Translations under genes and position numbers: made by a program
Part shown: one piece after another, positions 1-9,800 of the stretch
Layout: each line of letters opens with the position of its first letter
How positions within the stretch are numbered: the first letter of the stretch is position 1
Assembly: GCF_026711005.1 (NCBI RefSeq)
Contig: NZ_JAPPVJ010000004.1
Coordinates: 62,001-126,000 of the forward strand
DNA: 64,000 nt
Source: Sphingobacterium sp. UT-1RO-CII-1
GTDB taxonomy: Bacteria; Bacteroidota; Bacteroidia; Sphingobacteriales; Sphingobacteriaceae
Reading direction: 5' to 3'
Notes under the pieces: model-generated
Database searches by the model: none
What the model was told of the DNA's origin: nothing
The model's input: the letters and a program-made list of their open reading frames with translations, nothing else

Positions 1-1
1 T

Positions 2-1261
2 GAAAATATAGGAAAAGCACCTATTGAAGAAAGTTTGCGAGAACGTTTAATGGGAGAAGTACGTACTATACGAGCCTATCGCTATTTAGATATGGCTATA
101 CTATTTGGTGATGTGCCGATCATTACCGAAACAACAACTCCAGAAGAGTCATTTATAAAGGCAAGTAAGCGCAGTGAGGTGTTTAAGTTTGTTGAGGATG
201 AGTTGCGTGCTGCTGCGGATCTATTGCCTGAGGTATACGGTAATGCTGACAAAGGACGTATGTCTAAAGGTGCCGCTTTAGGCTTTTTAGCTCGTGCGTA
301 TGCGTTTCAAAACAAGCATGAAGAGGTTAAGAAAACCACAGACGAAATAATTGCTTTGGGCCAATACAGTCTGTTTAATGATTATGCTGAGCTTTTTGAA
401 GAAGCTAATGAAAACAATGGGGAAGTGATTGCGGATATTCAATATATTGCTAAATCGCAGGGCTACACAAGTTTAGGAATTATGTTGCCTGTGACATTAG
501 GGGGGTGGAGTTCTATTGTGCCTACTCAAAGTTTAGTAGATGCCTACGAAACCATTGAAGGCTATACCATTACGGAAAGCGGTAGTAATCATAATCCTGC
601 CCAACCGCATCATAACCGTGACCCACGTCTAGCTGCAACAATTGTATACCCAGGGGCACTTTATGCGGGGGCTTACTTCGATTCTATCAATGAAAACTCT
701 AAGGCTCACCCGCAGGGTTCGGATAATAGTTCGAGTACAAGTTATAACTATAAAAAATATATACAGGATCCTAAAAGGTATGGCGACATATGGGATGTAG
801 GTACAAATATTATTGTGATGCGTTATGCGGAAGTACTTCTATTAAATGCGGAAGCACGGATAGAGCTTAACCAGATTGATAATGAAGTGTATAAAAACAT
901 CGATCTTGTTCGCCAGAGAGTGAATATGCCAAAGGTTAATCAGGCAGTCTATAGTTCTCAAAATAAATTGCGTGATTTGGTACGCCGGGAGTTACGTGTA
1001 GAACTAGCTGGTGAAGGTCGTCGACATTTTGATATTATACGCTGGGGCATTGCTAAGGATGTAATGAATGGTCCTGTTTATGGTGGCCTATCAAAAGGAA
1101 CTGTAGATACAGAAACAGGAAAAGTAACCTATTCATCTTTGACTGACCGTTTCTTTATAGAAAACAGAGTATTTGAGGAAGGTAAAAATGAATTATGGCC
1201 TATTCCGCAATCCGTTATAGATAATAGTAAAAATACACTACATCAGAATAGTGGTTATTAA
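2..1261 (+). CDS. SusD/RagB-like outer-membrane lipoprotein (5' end outside window)
   Basis: This is the C-terminal part of a SusD family glycan-binding lipoprotein. The reading frame is open from base 2, so the true start lies upstream and an internal TTG at base 35 is not the start. The visible 419 codons begin in the helical TPR-like region (RAYRYLDMAILFGDVP is the typical SusD stretch). They continue through RYAEVLLLNAEA and RRELRVELAGEGRRHFDIIRWG, both standard landmarks, and end in the usual LWPIPQ...NSGY tail. SusD proteins sit on the cell surface as lids over a SusC transporter. The partner SusC should lie just upstream of the window. No enzyme gene follows on this strand, and a strong terminator lies 40 bases downstream, so this is the last gene of its operon. 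The substrate cannot be told. Confidence 0.93.
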   Translation, partial: ENIGKAPIEESLRERLMGEVRTIRAYRYLDMAILFGDVPIITETTTPEESFIKASKRSEVFKFVEDELRAAADLLPEVYGNADKGRMSKGAALGFLARAYAFQNKHEEVKKTTDEIIALGQYSLFNDYAELFEEANENNGEVIADIQYIAKSQGYTSLGIMLPVTLGGWSSIVPTQSLVDAYETIEGYTITESGSNHNPAQPHHNRDPRLAATIVYPGALYAGAYFDSINENSKAHPQGSDNSSSTSYNYKKYIQDPKRYGDIWDVGTNIIVMRYAEVLLLNAEARIELNQIDNEVYKNIDLVRQRVNMPKVNQAVYSSQNKLRDLVRRELRVELAGEGRRHFDIIRWGIAKDVMNGPVYGGLSKGTVDTETGKVTYSSLTDRFFIENRVFEEGKNELWPIPQSVIDNSKNTLHQNSGY

Positions 1262-1299
1262 ATAAAGTTATTCCGATAATAGCTTTTATATCCTATTGG

Positions 1300-1333
1300 A
1301 ACGCAGCAACATATTTTGTTTGCTGCGTTTTTA
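1300..1333 (+). terminator. Rho-independent terminator after susD
   Basis: A perfect 10-base inverted repeat (AACGCAGCAA at 1300-1309, TTGCTGCGTT at 1320-1329) with a 10-base loop is followed by a T-rich run. It sits 39 bases after the susD stop and should end that operon. Confidence 0.85.
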
Positions 1334-1542
1334 TTTGGCTAATTATAATCAATAGCCAGCATTCTTTACGATTTTACTACTTTACTTTCGAGGTTTATGT
1401 GATGCTTTTAAATTATAAATTGCGCCTCATCCTTTGAACGTTGTGTTTTTATAGCTTTTTATCTTCTTCGTCTCCCGAATAGACACTAATTACGGTCAGC
1501 GATATTTAGCATTCCAAGAATATTATTTAAAAGTAGCAGCTT

Positions 1543-3090
1543 CTATCTGAAGAAATAGTCTTTTTCCGGTATCTTCGAAAAGCTATTAACTCCGAGGTCT
1601 ATAGCTATAGCTCGTCCATCAATATGCGGACTGACGGTTTCTTTCTCTTGAAGATAGGCGCTAATTGCTTCATGTAAGGTATAATCTTTGATTTTAACAT
1701 TTTTTGCATTGCGTAGTCTACATAAAATATGTTCCGGTTCGCCTGTCCGATTGCAGGCAGCCATACGGTAGTTTTTACTTATATCTAGATCTGTCCCTTG
1801 TATTTTTAATTCCACAATTCTGTTTCCCATTGTTTTTGAGCTGTCAAACTTGAGTGTTAAGCCAGAGAAACGTACTAACCATCCCCCAAACCGTTCGGTA
1901 GGGTTTGCGGCAAAAACGTTATTAATTTCTTTTTCTAACCAATCTTTTATTTGTTGCCCTGTAACCTCACCAATTTTCATGTATTCGTCTGTTGGTAACA
2001 TGCGCCATAAGTCAGCTATAGTAATTGCCTGTCTGCCGGTCGCATCAGGCACAATCGGAACACCAAAACGAAAACCATTTGAGGCAGCAAAGTCTGCGCC
2101 TGTTTTCCAGAGTAATGCATCAGTAATCATATTGTCCATTGGGTTTTCTACAACAAGATATCGATATAGGGGGGTAGTCGTATAGCCTAATACCCTTTGC
2201 ATTTTCTCTTTATATTGTTCCTGTGCGTCGTCTACTAGTTTTTGTATTGTTTCATCCGCTTTATACTTAGTAGGGTTGACCTCTGTGAGTTCATATGTAT
2301 ATTTTTCTATCTTGTTATTTACCCATTCTATATCTAGTCTTCCAATGAAAGAACCGAATGCGCCAGGCTCCACAACTTGAGCATATTTTCCAACTATAGG
2401 CTTGCGGATTCGTTCATGTGTATCATTTCCCAGTATGAAATCTACGCCTTCAGTAGCCGGGTTATCTGCCAATAATAACTGCTTAGAGATGCCGATATGG
2501 GTGATTAGAAAGAGAATATCCACCTGATGTTCTACTTTTAGTTTTTGGACAAGTTGTTTTAAATTATCCTCCACTTTCGTGAATTTTAGGCCTTTGCTGT
2601 AGGCAGGATTTTGGCGTTCCGGAATTTCGGGGTCATTATAGGCTATAAACCCTAGTTTAACACCAGCTTTCTCGGTCATCCAATATGGTGGGTAAATTGG
2701 CTCATTGGTGTCTTCATGAAACATGTTAGCAACAATAACATTCGTGCTATAGCTATTCATCAGGTCGAGCATAACCTGTTTACCATAAACTACTTCCCAG
2801 TTTCCAGGTATCAGCAGATCATAGTTCATAGCGCACACAAGTGGGGGGAATATTTTTCCTTTCGATAACACACTCTCTCCACTGCCTTGGAAAAAATCAC
2901 CTCCATCAACGAAAATTGTTCCTTCAGGATTCTCGCTTCTAATTTTATCTGTCAAAGTTTTGATGTGCGCAAGTCCGCCAGCAGACCTGAAAACTATATT
3001 GTCGTTTTCGACAAACAACTCGGTATGTGGGTTTAGATAAGCATGTATATCCGCTGTCTGAATAATTGTAATTTTACTTTTTTGCTTCAT
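1543..3090 (-). CDS. Metallophosphatase/5'-nucleotidase family protein, SoxB/UshA-like, cytoplasmic
   Basis: This 515-aa two-domain protein has the 5'-nucleotidase fold: an N-terminal calcineurin-like metallophosphatase domain (about 5-270) and a C-terminal nucleotidase-type domain (about 300-500). Metal-site motifs are ADIHA (D14, H16), GGDFFQGS (D65) and GNDTHER. The usual GNHE signature reads GNWE (96-99), so the expected histidine is tryptophan. A Trp at this place, and the later FGGWLVRFSGL stretch, recall the SoxB branch rather than classic UshA. No sox genes are near, so a sulfur-oxidation role is not supported. I chose the ATG at 3090; the frame extends to a TTG at 3117, but neither start gives a signal peptide. 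The protein therefore looks cytoplasmic, unusual for this family. Exact substrate unknown (nucleotide or other phosphoester). Confidence 0.82.
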   Translation of the reverse strand: MKQKSKITIIQTADIHAYLNPHTELFVENDNIVFRSAGGLAHIKTLTDKIRSENPEGTIFVDGGDFFQGSGESVLSKGKIFPPLVCAMNYDLLIPGNWEVVYGKQVMLDLMNSYSTNVIVANMFHEDTNEPIYPPYWMTEKAGVKLGFIAYNDPEIPERQNPAYSKGLKFTKVEDNLKQLVQKLKVEHQVDILFLITHIGISKQLLLADNPATEGVDFILGNDTHERIRKPIVGKYAQVVEPGAFGSFIGRLDIEWVNNKIEKYTYELTEVNPTKYKADETIQKLVDDAQEQYKEKMQRVLGYTTTPLYRYLVVENPMDNMITDALLWKTGADFAASNGFRFGVPIVPDATGRQAITIADLWRMLPTDEYMKIGEVTGQQIKDWLEKEINNVFAANPTERFGGWLVRFSGLTLKFDSSKTMGNRIVELKIQGTDLDISKNYRMAACNRTGEPEHILCRLRNAKNVKIKDYTLHEAISAYLQEKETVSPHIDGRAIAIDLGVNSFSKIPEKDYFFR

Positions 3091-3289
3091 TTTACTTGGT
3101 ACTGTTAGAAAAAACAACTTTCTAATTGTATAAATAGTTATATTAAATATAATGTTTTAAAATGTTGCAGGGATACATTTTAAAAATATCAGGAGTGATA
3201 ATTAGTACTTGTTAATAAGGAGTTCTAATTCTGCTCACTTTTTGTGTTATTATTAATAAATGAGGAGGATAGCCAGTAGGTAGCACATA

Positions 3290-3330
3290 TAAAAAATGTA
3301 GCTTAGAGAGATACCAAGCTCCCTAAGCTA
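3290..3330 (-). terminator. Terminator after the WKNG-repeat lipoprotein gene
   Basis: The inverted repeat TAGCTTAGAGAG (3299-3310) and CTCCCTAAGCTA (3319-3330) has one mismatch and an 8-base loop. Read on the minus strand it is followed by CATTTTTT, so it should terminate the gene ending at 3375. It also has TTTTATT on the plus side and may work both ways. Confidence 0.7.
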
Positions 3331-3374
3331 TTTTATTATCTATTCCTAGAAGTTTAGTTACTACAAAATTGTCT

Positions 3375-4427
3375 TTATTCCTTTACAGGCTCCTTCGTGA
3401 TAAGGAGACGATAAGCCATGCCACTTATTGTACTCAGGGCTGTAGGTTTACCGTTTTTCCATAGAGTGGGTATTTCGTTTATATGCCCCGCTATATATAT
3501 ATCTTCACCATCTATGGCTATGTCCATTGCGTCAGAATGACCTTCGTCAGTCGAAGACCATACTTCTTTTCCATTTTTCCAATAGGTTGCTTTTATATAT
3601 TCATTATCGAACTTAAATCCCACAGTATGCAAGTCTCCCCCATCTGTAATCATTCTTCTTACTACTATACCCTCTTCTTCATGCTGAAAGCGAGTAGCCT
3701 GGCCATCTTTATTCCATACAGTTGGAGTAGGGGTAAGATTATCATCTAGATTCTCTTCTCCCAGTATAAATATGTTGTTATCATGTTTATAAAGACGAGA
3801 CTTCCCTGTATGATCTGTCCCATCTATTATTTGTAGGGCTTTACCATTTTTCCAAAGTATCATTCTGAGAAGTTTATCCTTGTTAAAAATTGCACCCAAT
3901 ACATAACAGTTATCTCCTATCACTTCTATGCCCATAATATCTCGAATGGATGAGTTCTCCGGGAGTTCTAAAGGAATAGGGGTTTCATTGTTTTTCCAAA
4001 ATAAAGGAACACGCTTCTCAGTTTTATCGATGCCGGCCATATAGGTGCTACCACTTTCGATTGTTATTTTAGCAATTATATACTTTTTTCTGAGCTCTGT
4101 CAAATCCGCCTGAATACCATTTTTCCAATAAACAACAGTTGTTTGCTCGTCAAATCTATCTCCTGTTACATAGATGTCAGTACCATCAGCTATTATACCA
4201 TCTGCGTATCCACCTCCGTCTTCAGTTCCCAATAGGCTCTGTGTTCCATCCTTCCAATAAAGGCTTTCTAAGGTGTTATAATCAGAGTCGTGACCAACAA
4301 TATGGATCACCGATTTCATTTCAGGACCGGGGTTGTTTTCTTTGTCTTTACTGCAGGAAACGAAGCCTACGACTATTGCTAGGGTTGCTAAAATGCCCAA
4401 TGCAATTGATTTTTGGTTGTATTTCAT
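3375..4427 (-). CDS. Lipoprotein with seven WKNG-type repeats, probable beta-propeller
   Basis: A 350-aa exported lipoprotein: signal peptide 1-24 ending in GFVSC, so C25 is the lipidated residue, then an acidic linker. The body is made of about seven repeats of roughly 45-50 residues, each built on a W-K-(N/D)-G turn (YWKDG, YWKNG, FWKNN, LWKNG, a degenerate VWNKDG, YWKNG, LWKNG). Each is followed by a polar segment and a short strand like DIYVTG or DIYIAG. The regular alternation suggests a beta-propeller made of blades of this type. Function is unknown; such repeat lipoproteins are usually thought to bind ligands or partners on the cell surface. It has its own terminator and no close same-strand neighbour, so it is probably monocistronic. 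Confidence 0.8.
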   Translation of the reverse strand: MKYNQKSIALGILATLAIVVGFVSCSKDKENNPGPEMKSVIHIVGHDSDYNTLESLYWKDGTQSLLGTEDGGGYADGIIADGTDIYVTGDRFDEQTTVVYWKNGIQADLTELRKKYIIAKITIESGSTYMAGIDKTEKRVPLFWKNNETPIPLELPENSSIRDIMGIEVIGDNCYVLGAIFNKDKLLRMILWKNGKALQIIDGTDHTGKSRLYKHDNNIFILGEENLDDNLTPTPTVWNKDGQATRFQHEEEGIVVRRMITDGGDLHTVGFKFDNEYIKATYWKNGKEVWSSTDEGHSDAMDIAIDGEDIYIAGHINEIPTLWKNGKPTALSTISGMAYRLLITKEPVKE

Positions 4428-4895
4428 ATCGATATTTTTCTTTAACGGTTATATGCAATACTCATGGCGCTTGCGTTTTGCTAAACATGAATATTTCATA
4501 GGTAGAAAATAATTATTTTCCAATCTTGCATATAGCTGAAACGCTAAATTAGGACTTGTTTGTTATAAAAAACAGTTTTTTTAGCTGTTTACCCCATTTG
4601 TCCCCCCGATGTCCACCCCTTATGAGCTTTATCTGCGCTTATTTTAAGATTAAATAGGAGTTATTGAGCAATAGAATGGATGATTAATGTCCCTTTTACA
4701 TTTAAAAAAGCCTTTTTATGGTGATTTTTTAAATAGGCTTATTCGATGAAAGTTTTTTTAATATGAATTTCGCATCTAAGTTTAGATTTATACCTGTGCT
4801 AAGCCGTTATATTTATTATAAAAAAAATATTATTAAGTTTGCAAAAGTTTAAACCTGTTTTAATAACCGTATAATTACCAGAGGTTAAATATAGC
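4428..4895. other. Intergenic region between divergent genes, AT-rich
   Basis: This stretch separates the divergently read lipoprotein (minus) and ECF sigma gene (plus), and must hold both promoters. No convincing ORF or RNA gene is seen. A TAAGTTTG at 4834-4841 matches the Bacteroidota -7 consensus TAnnTTTG, but no TTTG box stands at the expected upstream distance, so it is only a weak candidate. A small AAACAG/CTGTTT hairpin lies near 4570-4590. Confidence 0.4.
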
Positions 4896-5471
4896 ATGAG
4901 TGTGTATAGTAAATATTCTGATGAGGAATTGATTGGCTTGTTAAAAGCTAATCAGCAGAAAGCTCTATCCGCTCTCTATTCCCGCTACTGGGATAAAATG
5001 CTCGTTGTAGCGCTGAATCGTTTGGATAATTTAGAAATAGCAGAGGAATGTGTACAAAATGTATTTTTAAGCCTCTGGAAACGGCGTCATGCATTGGTGC
5101 TAAGCAATGCTGTCTCTACTTATTTAGCGGTTGCCGTTAAATATCAGGTTATAAAACAAATGGATAAAATCTATCGACGAAAACTAGGTGATGATTTTAT
5201 TTATTTCCTCCCTAGTGAATCGCCTTCGGCTGATGCTTATGTCCTAGAGAAAGAACTTCTAGAGAAGGTTGCTGAAGCGGTTGAACGATTGCCTGAAAAA
5301 TGTCGGATTGTTTTTTTAATGAGCCGAGAAGATAACATGACCAATAAACAAATAGCAAGTGACTTAGGTGTTTCAGAGAAAACGGTAGAAGCACATATCA
5401 CTAAAGCTATTAAAAGCTTACGGAGTGATTTAGCCATGATTCCTCCCATTCTTATACATCTTTTTTTGTAA
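4896..5471 (+). CDS. ECF-type RNA polymerase sigma factor
   Basis: A 191-aa sigma-70 family ECF factor. Region 2 (about 20-90) carries ALSALYSRYWDKML and the AEECVQNVFLSLWKRR signature of Bacteroidota FecI-like sigmas. Region 4 (about 120-176) has LPEKCRIVFLMSREDNMTNKQIA and a helix-turn-helix ending VSEKTVEAHITKA. Length and order fit the family used to switch on SusCD loci. The FecR-like anti-sigma gene follows after 99 bases, then susC, susD and a glycosidase gene, so this sigma most likely activates that locus (4.9-14.8 kb). Start is the first ATG; there is no clear Shine-Dalgarno, as usual in this phylum. Confidence 0.95.
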   Translation: MSVYSKYSDEELIGLLKANQQKALSALYSRYWDKMLVVALNRLDNLEIAEECVQNVFLSLWKRRHALVLSNAVSTYLAVAVKYQVIKQMDKIYRRKLGDDFIYFLPSESPSADAYVLEKELLEKVAEAVERLPEKCRIVFLMSREDNMTNKQIASDLGVSEKTVEAHITKAIKSLRSDLAMIPPILIHLFL

Positions 5472-5570
5472 CAGCAGTTCTGTACGTTTACTGTATTATC
5501 TAATTTATTTTCATTTGCACTAAGGGTTGATACTTTTTTTTCGGACTATAGTAGTACAACCAAGGTATAG

Positions 5571-6734
5571 ATGAAGAATCATTACGATAAAGAAGTATTA
5601 TTAAAGATTGCCTATAAGTTAGAGCAAGGTGTGGCTTCCGCTGAGGAACGAGCTTATTTTGACCGTTGGTACCAATCTTTTGATGATGACAAAATCGAAC
5701 TTCCTTATATCTATGATCATAATTTAGAGTCTATCCACGACCGGATGCATGATAAGATATTCCTTAAAATAGATTCTGAGGACAAGAAAAGTAGTACACG
5801 ATTTTTCAATATCAGATGGATAAGCGCTGCTGCTATTTTACTTCTTGCTAGTGTGTCACTTCTAGTGTTTCTTAATAAAAGTGTAGACACTGCTGCTTTT
5901 GAAACTGCTGTACAGCATGAAGATGCTTTGATAAAGCCTGCACATGCAGGCGGTACACTTACTTTAGCTAATGGCAATAAAATAAATCTATCAGAAGTAG
6001 GCATAGGTGAGATAGCGCTTGATGGCGGACTTGTAATAACGAAGCTTGCAAACGGCGAAATCATTTACGAGCAAACCAATAACTCCTCGGCACCAAATAT
6101 TAATAATACTATCTCAACGGTTAATGGAGAAACTTACCGAGTTCGCTTGCCCGACGGCACCTCTGTATGGGTAAATACAGGTTCGTCATTGACATTTCCA
6201 CTGGCTTTTGCTACGAATGAACGTAAGGTTCACCTGACGGGCGAAGCTTATTTTGAAGTAGCGCCTGATACAAAAGCACCTTTTAAAGTTTTAACAGATT
6301 ATCAAACTATCGAAGTGCTAGGTACACATTTTAATGTTAGTGCATATACTGATGAAGCTGTAGTAGAAACAACCTTGCTTGAAGGGAAAGTGAAAGTTGC
6401 CCATGCAGGTGAGAATGCCCTATTGCATGTAGGACAGCAAGCTCGTAGTGTTAAAGACAGGCCAGGTATACGTGTCCGTAATGCCGATTTGGAGGCTGTC
6501 ATGTCTTGGAAGAATGGATATTTTCGTTTTCGAAATGATAATATAAAAACTGTTATGCAACAGATAGCGCGTTGGTATGATGTTGATGTTGTATTTACAG
6601 GCCGTGTTACTGATGAGAAGTTCAATGGTACCATTGAGCGTACGAAGAGTATTCATGAAGTTTTGGGAATGTTAGAAGCTACCAAAGTGCTTCGTTTTAA
6701 AATTGAAGGAAGGAGGCTTACTGTTATGGAATAA
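5571..6734 (+). CDS. FecR-family anti-sigma factor
   Basis: A 387-aa inner-membrane anti-sigma/sigma regulator. The N-terminal cytoplasmic part (1-80) should hold the sigma factor. One membrane helix (about 83-101, WISAAAILLLASVSLLVFL) follows, then a periplasmic FecR domain (about 180-280, with VNGETYRVRLPDGTSVWVN and KVHLTGEAYFEVAP) and a C-terminal DUF4974 domain (about 320-387, from YFRFRNDNIKTVMQQIARWY). By analogy with FecIR, the periplasmic part receives the signal from the STN domain of the SusC encoded next. It lies between the ECF sigma gene and susC, the standard order. Confidence 0.95.
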   Translation: MKNHYDKEVLLKIAYKLEQGVASAEERAYFDRWYQSFDDDKIELPYIYDHNLESIHDRMHDKIFLKIDSEDKKSSTRFFNIRWISAAAILLLASVSLLVFLNKSVDTAAFETAVQHEDALIKPAHAGGTLTLANGNKINLSEVGIGEIALDGGLVITKLANGEIIYEQTNNSSAPNINNTISTVNGETYRVRLPDGTSVWVNTGSSLTFPLAFATNERKVHLTGEAYFEVAPDTKAPFKVLTDYQTIEVLGTHFNVSAYTDEAVVETTLLEGKVKVAHAGENALLHVGQQARSVKDRPGIRVRNADLEAVMSWKNGYFRFRNDNIKTVMQQIARWYDVDVVFTGRVTDEKFNGTIERTKSIHEVLGMLEATKVLRFKIEGRRLTVME

Positions 6735-6759
6735 GTTTTACATATTCCATCCCAAAAAG

Positions 6760-6791
6760 CGCCAGGATCCGCTCTAACCTGAATCCTGGCG
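6760..6791 (+). promoter_or_regulatory. A-tract plus stem-loop in the fecR-susC gap
   Basis: CGCCAGGAT (6760-6768) pairs with ATCCTGGCG (6783-6791), 9 of 9, directly after an A-run. No T-run follows in the sense direction, so it is not a simple terminator for fecR. The same arrangement recurs at 37822, 41851 and 63095. Confidence 0.6.
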
Positions 6792-6893
6792 GTGTTTGTG
6801 ATGGCTTAATTTTTTACTAATCAGATTATACAAACCGTTATGGCTCATTATCCAATCTAGGATTGTGGCCATCGCACTAATCCATTAATTCAA

Positions 6894-9800
6894 ATGTATG
6901 AAATTTTAGGACAAAATCTACGTCCTTGGTCAAGAGGCGTTATTAAAATTCTGTTGGTTATGAAACTGACTATCTTATTGTTGCTCATTATGCTGCTGCA
7001 GGTAAAAGCAGAGGTGTTTGCACAAAAAGTCACTCTATCAGAACGTAAAACATCTTTAAGTGAAGTTTTTGAAAAAATACGAAAACAAACTGGTTATGAT
7101 TTTTTGGTTACACAACGGTCTCTTGAGCGTGCCAAACCCGTTACAATTAACGTAAATGATACCGATATTAAGCTTGTATTAGATGAAATTTTTGAAACCC
7201 AAGATCTAAATTTTAGTATTAAGTCTAGGTCTATTGTTGTTACTAATAAAGAGCAAACTGCTGATAATATATCTGTAACATTAACAAATAGTCAGGCGGA
7301 TATTGAAGTTTCAGGGCGTGTTGTAGACGAACATGGGAACGCTATTGTAGGAGCTACGATTAAGCATAAAACCAGTTCGAAAAGCACCATGACAGGACAA
7401 GACGGTAAATTCACTTTAACGGTCGACGACGCCAAAGCCACTTTGGTAGTGTCGTTTATCGGTTACGATACACAGGAAGTTATAGTTACTTCAGGGGTGT
7501 CTATGCTGATAAAAATGAAGGAATTTAGTAGCGACTTGGATGCGGTCGTTGTTGTCGGTTATGGTACGCAGAAGAAGGGTAGTTTGACGGGAGCCATTGC
7601 TGCTGTTGATGCCAAAACTATAGAAGATGTGCCGGCATCAAATTTAACAGCTGTACTAGCAGGTCGATTATCGGGTGTTAATATAAGTCAGAATTCAGGT
7701 AAACCAGGCGGTAGTTCGTCACTTTCTATTCGAGCAGAGGGTACTTGGAATAATACTGAGCCACTATACGTTATTGATGGTGTGATCAGAGATAAATTTG
7801 CATTTGATGCCTTAGACCCAACAGAGGTAGAGAATTTGTCTGTTTTAAAGGACGGAGCTTCTTCTGCAATTTACGGATCCCGCGCAGCGAATGGAGTAGT
7901 TCTTGTAAGCACAAAAAAAGGGAAAATTGGCAAGCCTCGTATTAATTATTCTGGATCTGTAGGGATAGCAGATGCAACTAAGATTCCTGAAATGTTTAAT
8001 GCATACGAACAGGCTATCTATGCAAACCAGAGGTATATAAATGAACTTGTTCCACTAGGTGATAGTCGTTATTATGCGGAGGATGAATTAGCATACTTTA
8101 AAGAGAATCCTGGATACAACTGGTTAGAACAGGCCTGGAAGACTCCAATTATTGTCCGAAATTCTGTAAATGTAAGTGGAGGAACAGAAAAAGTAAAATA
8201 TTTTTTAGCAGGAAGTCACTATAATGAGACGGGTACTTTTAAAAATCTAGAATTTGATAAATATAGTTTTAGAAGTAACGTCGAGGCTGCAATAAATGAT
8301 TACTTGACAGCTTCTTTAGGTTTTAATTTGGACTCTAGAGACGATAATAAACCTTATTGGAAATGGGATAACGATGCAGAGAATATGTCTAATCTTTATA
8401 ATGGTTTACTTCGTCGTAGTCTTTTCGAGCCATATATTAATGGCATGCCTAATGGGACATTTATTGCTTGGCATCCATTGGAAGTAATTGAAGGAAAAAC
8501 TGGGTATAATAGAAAGCGCTACTCTAATTATGAGGTCAATTTAGGATTAACATATAAGATTCCATTTGTAAAAGGACTTGAAGCTAAACTGACTTATAAT
8601 AAATATGATAGGCATGAGTTTATCAAGCAATTTAATCGTCCGTATCCCCTTTTTATTTTTGGAACCACAGGAACTAATAATCATATACCAACAGATCAAC
8701 TTTTAGATCGTAAAATTCGTGATGATGGAGATTTTTTATATGAGAAGTACAATCGAAGTGGTAACTATCAATTCAACGCTATGCTGACTTATAATAATAG
8801 GTTTGGTAAACATGACTTTAGTGGTTTATTTGTATATGAGCAAGCTGAAGGTGAAAATGATTGGTTTGACGGACAGCGTAATTATTTTATATCATCAACT
8901 GTTGATCAGCTTTTTGCAGGTAGCGCTGACCCTAAAAATTCATCACTAAATGGTAGTGGGTCAGAGTTTGGACGTATATCTTATGTTGGACGTTTAGGGT
9001 ATACTTATGATAACAAATATATTTTAGAAACATCTTTTCGTTATGATGGTTCTGTAAATTTTGCACCAGGACATCGTTGGGGTTTTTTTCCATCGGCATC
9101 GGGAGCCTGGCGTATATCAGAAGAAGGCTTCTTTAAGGAATATTTTCCATCTATTGATGGCATGAAATTAAGAGGATCAATAGGTCTGTTAGGCAATGAT
9201 GCGGTAGGAGGGTGGCAATGGATGCAACGTTATAAGTTTGCAAATGGAGCTTATTTTGGAGCTCTTATGGATGGGGTTTACGCAGATGTAATGCCAAACC
9301 GCGTAATTACTTGGGAAAAGTCATTGTCATATGATTATGGCTTGGATTTTCAGACTTTGAATAATCGCTTGTCTATCGGTGTAGGAGGTTTTTATAGGCA
9401 TACCTATGATATTTTAGGAAACCGTCTTGCAAGCTTACCAACTACTTTTGGAGCTAATATGCCTGCAGAGAATTATGCTAAAATTAATACTATTGGCATG
9501 GAGGCTGAATTGTCGTTTCAGGATAAAATTGGAGAGCATATTAAGTATCGTATTGGTGGAAACTTTGCTTACGCAAAAAATAAATTGATAGAGAAAGATG
9601 AAGCTGAGAATATTAGAGTTTACCGTTCAGAATTGGGGTTCAATACAGACAGACAAATGGGATATGTAGCGACTGATATTATAAGAAGCCAGGCGGATTT
9701 GGATGCTTTGCCAGAGGGTTATACAATTTTTGGAATGAAGCCTGAGCTTGGGATGCTTAACTATCGTGATTTACGAGGAGTAGATTCTGACACACCTGAT

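Noticed and set aside
1850..2185. 111-aa ORF on the plus strand
   Set aside because: It lies wholly inside the metallophosphatase gene on the other strand and has no recognisable domain.
4139..4501. 120-aa ORF on the plus strand
   Set aside because: It is antisense to the WKNG-repeat lipoprotein; the conserved repeats and signal peptide support the minus-strand gene.
4834..4841. TAAGTTTG as the promoter of the ECF sigma gene
   Set aside because: It matches only the -7 element; no TTTG box stands at the expected upstream spacing, and such octamers occur often in AT-rich DNA.
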